Part shown: piece after piece, positions 1-6,134 of the stretch
Numbering within the stretch: the stretch's first letter is position 1
How the letters are laid out: the number at the start of each line of letters is the position of its first letter
Assembly (NCBI GenBank): GCA_047722305.1
Contig: JBDNYM010000055.1
Location: 1-12,844 of the forward strand
Length of the DNA stretch: 12,844 nucleotides
Source: JAKVJE01 sp047722305
Lineage (GTDB): Bacteria > Actinomycetota > Actinomycetes > Actinomycetales > Microbacteriaceae
Direction of reading: 5' to 3'
Notes under the pieces: model-generated
The model's input: only the letters and a program-made list of their open reading frames with translations
Told to the model about the DNA's origin: nothing
Database searches by the model: none
Program-made: the position numbers and the translations under genes

Positions 1-117
1 GGGGCGCGGGGGGCCGGCCCGCCCGCCCCCCGCCGGGGGCCCCCTGGCCCCCCGGGGGGCGGGGGGGGCGGGGCCCGCGGGGGCGCCGCCCCCGCCGGCG
101 GCAGGCCGAGCAGTGAA
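1..117. other. Extreme G/C block at the window's left edge, no gene seen
   Basis: Of the first 102 bases, 101 are G or C; the only exception is a T at position 45, and the first A is at 103. The block contains long homopolymer runs and perfect palindromes, including GGGGGCCCCC at 35-44 and GCCCCCCGGGGGGC at 47-60. No credible reading frame is visible. It lies directly after the stop of the solute-binding protein gene, where ABC permease and ATPase genes would normally follow. The composition exceeds even the rest of this GC-rich window. It could be a low-quality contig end or a real structured spacer; the sequence alone cannot decide. Confidence 0.6.
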
Positions 118-1164
118 TCAGCCGACATTCTTGGTGAACGCGTCCAGCGCGGTCGGCTTGATGGCGGTGATCTTGTCGAGGGAGGGGGTCAGCAGCTTGA
201 TCTTCGACAGCGCGGGCGCGCCAGCCGGGGTGCCCACGTCGCCGCGCACCGGCAGGTAGTTCTGCTTGACGGCCAGCTTCTGGCCCCGGGCGCTGAGCAC
301 GTAGTCGACGAACGCTTTCGCGGCGGGGGTGTTCTGCGAGCTCTGGAAGATGCCGATGGGCTCATCGACGTAGGGGACGCCCTCGCTGGGGTAGGACACG
401 GCGATCGGCGACCCCTTGGCCTTCAGGTCGCGCACCAGGTAGTCGACGACGATGCCGACCGGCTGGGTGCCGGCGGCGACGCTCTGCGAGACGGGGCCGT
501 TGCTGTCGGCGACGACGGGCTTGTTCTTGCCCAGCGCCTGGAACCACGACTCCCCCAGCCCGTCGGTCAGGTACCAGGCGGCCGCGTTGTAGGCGGCGGC
601 GCCCGAGACGGCGGGGTTCGGGAGCGTGATCTTGCCGGCGTACTTCGAGTCGGCCAGGCTCTTCCACGACTTCGGGGCCGAGGTGATCTGGGAGGTGTTG
701 TAGGCGATGACCGTCGGGATGATCCGGGTGCCGGTGTAGGAGCCCTCGGCCATGCCCGGCTGCAGCTGCTTGGCATCGGCGGGCGTGTACTTGAGCAGCA
801 GGTCGTCCGACTTGTACTGCTCGAAGGTGGGGGCGTCGGCGGCCCACAGCACGTCGGCCTTGACGCCGCCGCTCTTGCGCTCCGACTCGATGCGGGTGGT
901 GAGGTCGCCGGTGCCGGCGCGGAACGCGTCGACCTTCACGTTGGGCTGCACCTGGTTGAAGTCGGCGATGAGTTCGTTGAGCTTGTCCTGCGGCTCGGAG
1001 GTGTAGACGGTGACGGTGCCGCTGGCCTGCTTGACGGCGGCCGCGGAGGCGGAGGCCGAGGAGCTCGGCGAGCTGGACGCCCCCGCCCCGCCGGCGCAGC
1101 CGGCCAACAGCATGGTGACGGCCAGGGCGCCGGCCAGGGCGGCCGGGCGAGTGAACTTCGACAT
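118..1164 (-). CDS. ABC transporter solute-binding lipoprotein (Fe3+/phosphonate-type family)
   Basis: 348 residues. The N-terminus is a lipoprotein signal: Lys/Arg at residues 3-6, a hydrophobic stretch from about 8 to 21, and a lipobox LLAGC with the acylated Cys at 23. A Ser/Ala/Gly-rich tether (about 24-47) follows, then a periplasmic-binding-protein fold starting at GTVTVYTSEPQ. This opening and the later DVLWAADAPTFEQ and SYPSEGVPYVDEPIGIF segments fit the AfuA/FbpA/PhnS-type family, which binds iron, hexose phosphates or aminoethylphosphonate. The paired tyrosines near residue 195-250 that bind iron in FbpA proteins are not obvious, and the upstream genes are phosphatases, so I infer a phosphorylated organic substrate. 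ATG at 1164 has an AGAAAGG ribosome binding site and starts 3 bases after the upstream stop codon. Permease and ATPase genes are not in the window. Confidence 0.88.
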   Translation of the reverse strand: MSKFTRPAALAGALAVTMLLAGCAGGAGASSSPSSSASASAAAVKQASGTVTVYTSEPQDKLNELIADFNQVQPNVKVDAFRAGTGDLTTRIESERKSGGVKADVLWAADAPTFEQYKSDDLLLKYTPADAKQLQPGMAEGSYTGTRIIPTVIAYNTSQITSAPKSWKSLADSKYAGKITLPNPAVSGAAAYNAAAWYLTDGLGESWFQALGKNKPVVADSNGPVSQSVAAGTQPVGIVVDYLVRDLKAKGSPIAVSYPSEGVPYVDEPIGIFQSSQNTPAAKAFVDYVLSARGQKLAVKQNYLPVRGDVGTPAGAPALSKIKLLTPSLDKITAIKPTALDAFTKNVG

Positions 1165-1167
1165 GAT

Positions 1168-2115
1168 TCAGCCTTTCTGAGTTTTCTTCGGGGTGATCTG
1201 GGTGATCGGGATGTGTGGGTCGTGAGGATGGGCGGTGGATGGATGGGTCTGTGGCGATGAGCGGGTCTCGGGGGGTGAGCTTCGGGGTGCCGGCGGGCCG
1301 GGCGGCGTCGGCCGGCCGGTCTTCGAGCCGGCGGCGACGGTGAACAGCGGCGGGCGACTGGCCAGCGGATAGGGCGTGGCGGTGGCGCCGGCGGCGTCGA
1401 GCCGGACGACGGAGAACCCGGCGACGTCCTGGCCCTGCACCTGCCCCGCCCCGGCATCCATGATCTGGGCGTACGACAGCGCCGGGCCGACCCAGACGGG
1501 CACCCCGGCGAACTGGGCGCTGAGCGCGTGGTGGTAGTGGCCGCAGAGGACGGCCCGGACGTCGGAGCCGGCGATCAGCCCTCCCAGCGCCTCCGGGCGA
1601 TGCAGCCCGATGCCCCGCAGGCTCGGCAGCGGCGAGGCGACCGGGCTGTGGTGCATGACGAGGATGGTCCCGGTCCGGTGCGGCTCGCTGAGCGCACGGC
1701 GCAGAGTGCCGAGTTCGGTGGCCGCGAGGTCGCCCGCACCCGTGTCCAGCCCGAGCAGCCGCCAGGGCCCGACGTCGAGTCGGTGCCGGCGCAGGGCGGG
1801 ATGGTTGGAGAGGTCGGCCTCGAACTCGGGCGCGTCGTGGTTGCCGGGCACCGCCAGCACCGGGGCGTCGAGTGCGGTGGAGAGTTCCTCCAGGGCGTCC
1901 GCGACCGGCGGGTAGGCGGCGCGGTCGGCGTGATCGACGAGGTCGCCGGTGACCACGATCGCATCCGGCGCGATCTGGGCCCCCTCGGCGACGGCCGCGA
2001 TCCGGCGGACCCGCGCCGGCGCGTCGATCACGCCGTAGAGCGGGCCGTCGCTGCGAGCGTGCAGGTCCGACAGGTGCAGCACGGTCAGAGCGGGGGTCGC
2101 AGCCGGGGTGTTCAT
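1168..2115 (-). CDS. Metallophosphoesterase (calcineurin-like, class III cyclic-nucleotide/glycerophosphodiester phosphodiesterase type)
   Basis: 315 residues. The full set of dinuclear-metal motifs is present in order: SDLH (D17, H19), GDLVD (D58), GNHD (N92, H93), MHHSP (H155, H156) and GHYHH (H193, H195). This arrangement is that of CpdA/GpdQ-like phosphodiesterases, which hydrolyse cAMP, glycerophosphodiesters or similar substrates; I cannot say which. No signal peptide is seen, so it is probably cytoplasmic. ATG at 2115 overlaps the upstream phosphatase stop in an ATGA junction and has a GGAAG ribosome binding site, so translation is probably coupled. Roughly the last 50 residues form a Pro/Ser/Thr/His-rich tail outside the catalytic fold, possibly a lost or frameshifted stop. 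The lipoprotein gene starts 3 bases downstream. Confidence 0.9.
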   Translation of the reverse strand: MNTPAATPALTVLHLSDLHARSDGPLYGVIDAPARVRRIAAVAEGAQIAPDAIVVTGDLVDHADRAAYPPVADALEELSTALDAPVLAVPGNHDAPEFEADLSNHPALRRHRLDVGPWRLLGLDTGAGDLAATELGTLRRALSEPHRTGTILVMHHSPVASPLPSLRGIGLHRPEALGGLIAGSDVRAVLCGHYHHALSAQFAGVPVWVGPALSYAQIMDAGAGQVQGQDVAGFSVVRLDAAGATATPYPLASRPPLFTVAAGSKTGRPTPPGPPAPRSSPPETRSSPQTHPSTAHPHDPHIPITQITPKKTQKG

Positions 2116-2891
2116 CGGTGTGCTTCCGGTGCCGGCGTCGGGACGGCCCCGTCGCGCGGCGCCGTTGCGCCGGGCGAGGCCATCTCGCCACGCCGTGCCG
2201 CTTTGCTCTGCAGCGATTCCGCTTCCGTCGCGGTCAGTCCGTGGGCGAGCAGGTAGGCGACCGCTGATCCGTACGCGCGTTCGATGCCGTCCAGGGCGTG
2301 TTCGAGGGCCCACGCGGGGCTTTCCAAGCGCATGAGGAGGGTCTGCGCGGCCAGCCCGGCGGGCAGGTGCAGCGCCGCGACCTCGTGCTGCACGCGCTCC
2401 CGTTCGGCGGCGGGGACCCGGCTGCCGGAGATCTCGTAGTCGGCGACCGCCGCGGCCCGGTCGTCGCCGGCTGCGAGCCGGGCCAGGGCGACGACGAGGC
2501 CGGTGCGGTCCTTCCCCAGGGTGCAGTGGACGAGCACGGCGCCCTCGGCGCGGGCGACCGCCGCGACCGCTGCGGCGAGTTCGCGGGCGCGGCGCTCGAC
2601 GAGGAGGCGGTAGATGCCGTCGATGTCGCCGCTGGCGGGCGCCCCGCCCAGGAGCCGGTACAACGGCGCCGAGATGACGTTCAGTCCGGGTGGGGCCGCC
2701 GCCGGGCGCTCGGGAGTGTCGCGCAGATCGACGACGGTGGTCACGCCCAGACGGCTCAGCTCGTCGATGGCCTCCGGCTGGACGCCGTCGAGGGTGGCCG
2801 ATCGCACCAGCCAGGGGGCGCCGGCGGCGTCGATGCCGCTGAGGCGGGCGTTGAACGTCCCGGGCAGGTGGAGGTCGGGAGACGACTGCAT
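2112..2891 (-). CDS. Tyrosine-phosphatase-fold protein (PtpB/LipA-like, HCX5R)
   Basis: 259 residues. The P-loop HCTLGKDRTG supplies the nucleophilic Cys123 and phosphate-binding Arg129. The extended GKDRTG form is typical of the PtpB/LipA-type tyrosine, dual- or lipid-phosphatase group. The upstream DLRD motif (55-58) is also characteristic, with Asp55 and Arg57 usual in this group. Residues after about 240 look like a disordered tail. There is no signal peptide. ATG at 2891 has a modest GGA-type ribosome binding site. It is the first gene after a 126-bp gap with an operator-like palindrome, and it overlaps the metallophosphoesterase gene by 4 bases. The real substrate may be a small phosphoester rather than a phosphoprotein, given the import and phosphodiesterase neighbours; that is inference. 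Confidence 0.88.
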   Translation of the reverse strand: MQSSPDLHLPGTFNARLSGIDAAGAPWLVRSATLDGVQPEAIDELSRLGVTTVVDLRDTPERPAAAPPGLNVISAPLYRLLGGAPASGDIDGIYRLLVERRARELAAAVAAVARAEGAVLVHCTLGKDRTGLVVALARLAAGDDRAAAVADYEISGSRVPAAERERVQHEVAALHLPAGLAAQTLLMRLESPAWALEHALDGIERAYGSAVAYLLAHGLTATEAESLQSKAARRGEMASPGATAPRDGAVPTPAPEAHR

Positions 2892-2901
2892 TCCGTTGTT
2901 C

Positions 2902-2930
2902 CGTTCGTCGTGAAATATCTTCCACGAACG
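2902..2930 (-). promoter_or_regulatory. Operator-like inverted repeat upstream of the phosphatase operon (candidate RpiR/MurR site)
   Basis: On the minus strand an inner imperfect palindrome GTGGAAGATATTTCAC (2910-2925) is flanked by perfect 7-bp arms, CGTTCGT and ACGAACG. The arms are offset by 1.5 bp from the inner centre. It is an AT-rich island in a GC-rich region and lies 10-40 bp upstream of the phosphatase start. RpiR/MurR regulators commonly bind palindromes of the TGAAA...TTTCA type, and an RpiR-family gene lies immediately upstream. The pairing of regulator and site is inference. A clear -35/-10 pair could not be assigned. Confidence 0.5.
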
Positions 2931-3017
2931 ATTCTGCTCAGCCAGGAAACATCCGGGTGAACAGCGGGAGAACGATGAGCGAACGCTCGGGAACGACTCC
3001 TGAACGCGTCCGGCGGA

Positions 3018-3902
3018 TCAGTCGTCGGGGTCTTCGGTCAGCGCGTCCGCGACGACGTCGCGCATGCCGCCGACATCGTCCGGGGCCGTGGCCTCCTGCA
3101 TCGTCCAGGCGAACAGCGCCTGCAGGGTGACCAGCTGGGCGACGCGGCTGGCCGAGGGGTCCACGCCGTGGGCGCGGTGGATGAGCCCGGTCACCAGGCA
3201 CTCGTCGGCGAGCCGGACCAGCGGCGAGCGGGAGAAGTTCGTGACCGCGATCACCGCGGCACCGTGCTCTTTCGCCGTGCGACATGCCGCCAGCGTGTGT
3301 ACGTTGGCCCCCGAATAGCTCACCGCGACGCAGACGTCGCCGTCGCCGAGCGCATGGGCGCAGAACTGCTGGGTGATCACGTCCGTCGGCGCCTGCACGG
3401 GGAAGCCCGCGGTCAGGAAACGGATGACGACATCCTGAATCGGCGGATTCGAGAACCCCGAGCCCACCAGGACGATGCGGGACGCCGTCCGCAGCCGCCC
3501 GGCGGCGGCGCGGAATCGGGCGGGGTCGAGGGTCTGCCGGGCGGTCTCCAAGGCGTCGATGGACGCCTGGAAGGTCGCCTGCGCCGGGTCGTCGTCGGGC
3601 TGCGGGCCGGCGGACGGGTCGTCGTCGGTCTGGCGGGCCAGTTCGAGCCGGACGTGCTGGTAGCCCCGGAAGCCCGCGTTCTGGCAGGCGCGGACCACCG
3701 TCGCCGGCGATGTCCCGGAAGCCTCGGCGACCATCGCCGTCGACCACTCGGCGACCTCGCCCCGATGGGCGAGGATCACGCCGATGACCCGCTGCTCGCC
3801 GGCGCCGAGGGAAGGGAGCGCCGCGCGCAGCGTCGTGGTGGCGCTGGTCGCATCCCGGCCCACCCGGGCTGGCGATCCGTCCTCCATGCCGTCTCCGTTC
3901 AT
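3018..3902 (-). CDS. RpiR/MurR-family transcriptional regulator (HTH + SIS domain)
   Basis: 294 residues. An N-terminal winged helix-turn-helix domain (about 25-90) contains LGAGEQRVIGVILAHRGEVA and SGTSPATVVRACQNAGFRGY, the usual RpiR signature. An acidic, low-complexity linker (about 91-106) joins it to a SIS sugar-phosphate-binding domain (about 140-260) with GSGFSN, SYSGANVHT and VTNFSRSPL motifs. RpiR proteins sense phosphosugars or related metabolites. ATG at 3902 overlaps the stop of the transporter gene in an ATGA junction, with GAGG 8 bases upstream. A second ATG at 3887 with GGAG 5 bases upstream is an equally good alternative. The next gene downstream begins after an AT-rich palindrome, so it probably controls the phosphatase operon. 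Confidence 0.92.
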   Translation of the reverse strand: MNGDGMEDGSPARVGRDATSATTTLRAALPSLGAGEQRVIGVILAHRGEVAEWSTAMVAEASGTSPATVVRACQNAGFRGYQHVRLELARQTDDDPSAGPQPDDDPAQATFQASIDALETARQTLDPARFRAAAGRLRTASRIVLVGSGFSNPPIQDVVIRFLTAGFPVQAPTDVITQQFCAHALGDGDVCVAVSYSGANVHTLAACRTAKEHGAAVIAVTNFSRSPLVRLADECLVTGLIHRAHGVDPSASRVAQLVTLQALFAWTMQEATAPDDVGGMRDVVADALTEDPDD

Positions 3903-4807
3903 GCTGTTGGCCTCATACCGGCTGGCGCCGGCCGCCGTCGGGGCAGGGTGGTCAGCAGCACGCCGCTGATGACCACCAGGCCGCCCAGCACCTGCGACCA
4001 GAGCAGGGGCCGTCCGGTCAGCACCTGTACTGCGGCGATGAACACCGGCATCAGGTTGATGGACGCGCCGGCGGCGGCGGCGCCCGTTTGGGGCACGGTC
4101 ATGTTCCACAGGGCGAAGCTGATCACCGAGGGGAAGATCGCGATGAACAGCAGCGACCACATCGCGGCCGGCGACTGCGGCCAGCCGGCGCCGGTCGCGG
4201 CGGCGAACGGGGCGAGCACCAGCGCGGCGAGCGCGGCCTCGACGCCGGTGGCGGTGATCGGCGGCACGTCGGCCACCCAGCGCCCCATCGTCGTGTAGGC
4301 GGCCCAGAGCACCACCGAGGTGAGGATCAGGATATCGCCGGTGTGCAGCTGCAGGCCGGCGATGCGCCACACCTGCCCGTGGGTGAGCACGATCACCACC
4401 CCGACCAGGCCGATCAGCAGCCCGGATACGGCTCGTCGGGTGAGTCCCTGCCCCAGGAAGATCGCGCCGCACACCGTGATCGCCAGCGGACTGACCGAGG
4501 TGATCAGGGAGGCATTGAGCGGGGTGGTCATCTGCAGCGCCCAGTACAGCACCACGTTGTACACGGCCAGGCCGATCAGCGCGATCAGCAGCAGCCGGGG
4601 CAGACGCCGGGCCACCAGGCGCCAGTCGGGGTGCTCGATCAGCTGGGCCACGATCAGCAGGAGCGGGGCCGCCAGCAGCCAGCGCCAGAACGTGAGCCCC
4701 AGCGGGCTCATGGTGGCCACGGCGACGTGCCCGAAGATGTAGTTGCCGGCCCAGAACAGGTTGGTCAGCACCAGCGCGAGCGGCGCCAACAACTGCTTCG
4801 AGCGCAC
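3899..4807 (-). CDS. EamA/DMT-superfamily transporter
   Basis: 302 residues, a normal length for a ten-helix drug/metabolite transporter. Two EamA repeats are visible, about residues 8-140 and 153-290. The first has hydrophobic segments around LALVLTNLFWAGNYIFG, WLLAAPLLLIVAQLI and LLLIALIGLAVYNVVLYWAL, and the second around DILILTSVVLWAAYTTMG, LFIAIFPSVISFALWNM and VLGGLVVISGVLLTTL. A short basic C-terminal tail follows. The protein would sit in the cytoplasmic membrane; its substrate cannot be read from the sequence. The start is GTG at 4807, supported by a very strong GAGGAGGGAG ribosome binding site. It follows the flavoprotein gene by 55 bp and overlaps the regulator gene by 4 bp, so it is probably cotranscribed with both. 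Confidence 0.92.
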   Translation of the reverse strand: MRSKQLLAPLALVLTNLFWAGNYIFGHVAVATMSPLGLTFWRWLLAAPLLLIVAQLIEHPDWRLVARRLPRLLLIALIGLAVYNVVLYWALQMTTPLNASLITSVSPLAITVCGAIFLGQGLTRRAVSGLLIGLVGVVIVLTHGQVWRIAGLQLHTGDILILTSVVLWAAYTTMGRWVADVPPITATGVEAALAALVLAPFAAATGAGWPQSPAAMWSLLFIAIFPSVISFALWNMTVPQTGAAAAGASINLMPVFIAAVQVLTGRPLLWSQVLGGLVVISGVLLTTLPRRRPAPAGMRPTA

Positions 4808-4828
4808 GGGGCTCCCTCCTCGAGGATG

Positions 4829-4846
4829 TGCCGGCCCTCGCCGGCA
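4829..4846 (-). other. Intergenic GC hairpin upstream of the EamA ribosome binding site
   Basis: A perfect 7-bp stem (TGCCGGC/GCCGGCA) with a 4-base loop lies between the flavoprotein stop and the transporter start. No U-run follows it on the minus strand, so it is a poor intrinsic terminator. A second palindrome, CCTCGAGG (4818-4825), includes part of the strong ribosome binding site. These could stabilise or pause the message; no function is shown. Confidence 0.4.
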
Positions 4847-4862
4847 GCAGGACGACAGTCTC

Positions 4863-6047
4863 TCAGCGCGCCTCGACCGGCCCCAGCAGGGCCTGGGCGA
4901 AGGTGGCGTGCACCGACTCCGGATCGGACGGGTGGAACACCCCCGCGATCACGTCGCGGTACAGCCGGGCCAGCTCGCCGTTGCTCTGGAAGGCCCCGCC
5001 GCCGCATGACAGCATCGCTTCGTCCACGGCCCGCTTGGCCTGCACCACCGCGCGATGCTTGAATCCGGCCACCTTGGTGAACCAGCCGGTCCCGAGGTCG
5101 GCGCCGGAGTCGATGAGGCCGGTGACGAGATCCCGATCGTTGTCGACTCCGTCCACGATGATGCCGAGCTCGCCGATGCGCCAGCGGATATCCGGGTCCT
5201 GGTCGTAGGCGGCGCCGGTGCGCAGCGAATGCCGGGTGCGCACCCGCTGCACGGCCAGTTCGAGCGCGCGGCGGGCGATGCCCGTGTAGACGCTGCCGAC
5301 CAGCACCGAGAACGCCACGAAGATGCCCACCACCAGCGGGTCGGCGCTCGGGCCCGGCGCCAGACGGCGCACCACCCGGTCGGCGGGGGCGGTGGCCCCG
5401 TTCAGCACGGTGGTGCAGCTGCAGGAGGCGCGCATCCCCAGCGGGTCCCAGTCGTCGAGGCTGCGGGCGTGCTCGTCGCGGGGCACGAAGCCGTAGACGA
5501 TGCGCGGGCCGTCCGGGTCCGCCTCGTCCAGGCCGAACGTTCCCAACCAGGTCCAGGCGGGGCTCAGCGATGTGAAGATCTTGGTGCCGGAGTAGCTCAC
5601 CGACCCGTCCGGATTGGTCACCGCCCGAGTGGTGGAGCCCAGCAGCACCAGATCATTGCCGGCCTCGGACACGCCGAACGCGTAGATCTCGCCCGCGCAG
5701 GCCCCTGAGAGGACGAAGTCGAGGGCCGGGTCCCCCCGGTCATGCAGGTAGCGGGCGACGCCCGTCCACACCAGGTGCATGTTGATCGCCAGCGCCGTCG
5801 CCGGGGCCGCGCCCGCCAGCCGGGCCTGCGCGCGTCCCACCTGCGCGAAGGTCAGTCCCAGCCCGCCGAACTCGGCCGGGACCAGAGCGGCGAGATAGCC
5901 GCGCTCGCGCAGCTCGGCCAGGTCGGCGTCCGGAAACTCGGCGGCCGCGTCGTACTGCGGGGCCCGGGCGCGAAAGCGCTCCAGCAGGTCGTCGGGCAGC
6001 AGCGCGGTGACGTCGAACGCTCCCGGCTCGGTGGATGTATCAGCCAT
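4863..6047 (-). CDS. Acyl-CoA dehydrogenase-family flavoprotein
   Basis: 394 residues, the usual length for the family. The N-terminal helical domain includes LRERGYLAALVPAEFGGLGL. The middle beta domain shows YAFGVSEAGND, SYSGTKIFTSLSPAW and WDPLGMRASCSCTTVLNG. The C-terminal helical domain ends with CGGGAFQSNGELARLYRDV and then FHPSDPES. The catalytic glutamate expected in the YEGT-like loop of classical acyl-CoA dehydrogenases is not seen; the FHPSD loop resembles family members with other chemistry, including DszC-like flavin monooxygenases. The reaction is therefore open. ATG at 6047 has a GGAGAGGA ribosome binding site. It heads the minus-strand run and is divergent from treS, across an 87-bp gap with a symmetric promoter-like palindrome. 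Confidence 0.85.
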   Translation of the reverse strand: MADTSTEPGAFDVTALLPDDLLERFRARAPQYDAAAEFPDADLAELRERGYLAALVPAEFGGLGLTFAQVGRAQARLAGAAPATALAINMHLVWTGVARYLHDRGDPALDFVLSGACAGEIYAFGVSEAGNDLVLLGSTTRAVTNPDGSVSYSGTKIFTSLSPAWTWLGTFGLDEADPDGPRIVYGFVPRDEHARSLDDWDPLGMRASCSCTTVLNGATAPADRVVRRLAPGPSADPLVVGIFVAFSVLVGSVYTGIARRALELAVQRVRTRHSLRTGAAYDQDPDIRWRIGELGIIVDGVDNDRDLVTGLIDSGADLGTGWFTKVAGFKHRAVVQAKRAVDEAMLSCGGGAFQSNGELARLYRDVIAGVFHPSDPESVHATFAQALLGPVEAR

Positions 6048-6091
6048 GATGTCCTCTCCGCAGGCCGCGGCGGCGGCCGATCGCGTCCGTC

Positions 6092-6103
6092 CAGCTTAAG
6101 CTG
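6092..6103. promoter_or_regulatory. Palindrome carrying overlapping -10-like hexamers in both directions
   Basis: CAGCTTAAGCTG is a perfect 12-bp palindrome and the only AT-rich spot in the 87-bp divergent gap. Read on either strand it contains TAAGCT, which fits the actinobacterial -10 pattern TANNNT (6097-6102 plus, 6093-6098 minus). Expected start sites are near 6109 for treS and 6086 for the flavoprotein gene, giving leaders of roughly 26 and 39 bases, each with a ribosome binding site. No good -35 elements are seen. It could instead be a repressor operator. Confidence 0.4.
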
Positions 6104-6134
6104 ATCGGCATCCGACCAGAGAGGATCATCCGCC

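Noticed and set aside
362..2191. A 609-codon open minus-strand frame across the binding protein and metallophosphoesterase genes
   Set aside because: Arg/Pro-rich translation typical of GC-rich shadow frames; the same-strand frames carry complete catalytic motifs instead.
4829..4846. The GCCGGC hairpin as an intrinsic terminator ending the flavoprotein transcript
   Set aside because: No U-run follows the stem on the minus strand and a strong ribosome binding site for the next gene lies just after it, so read-through is more likely.
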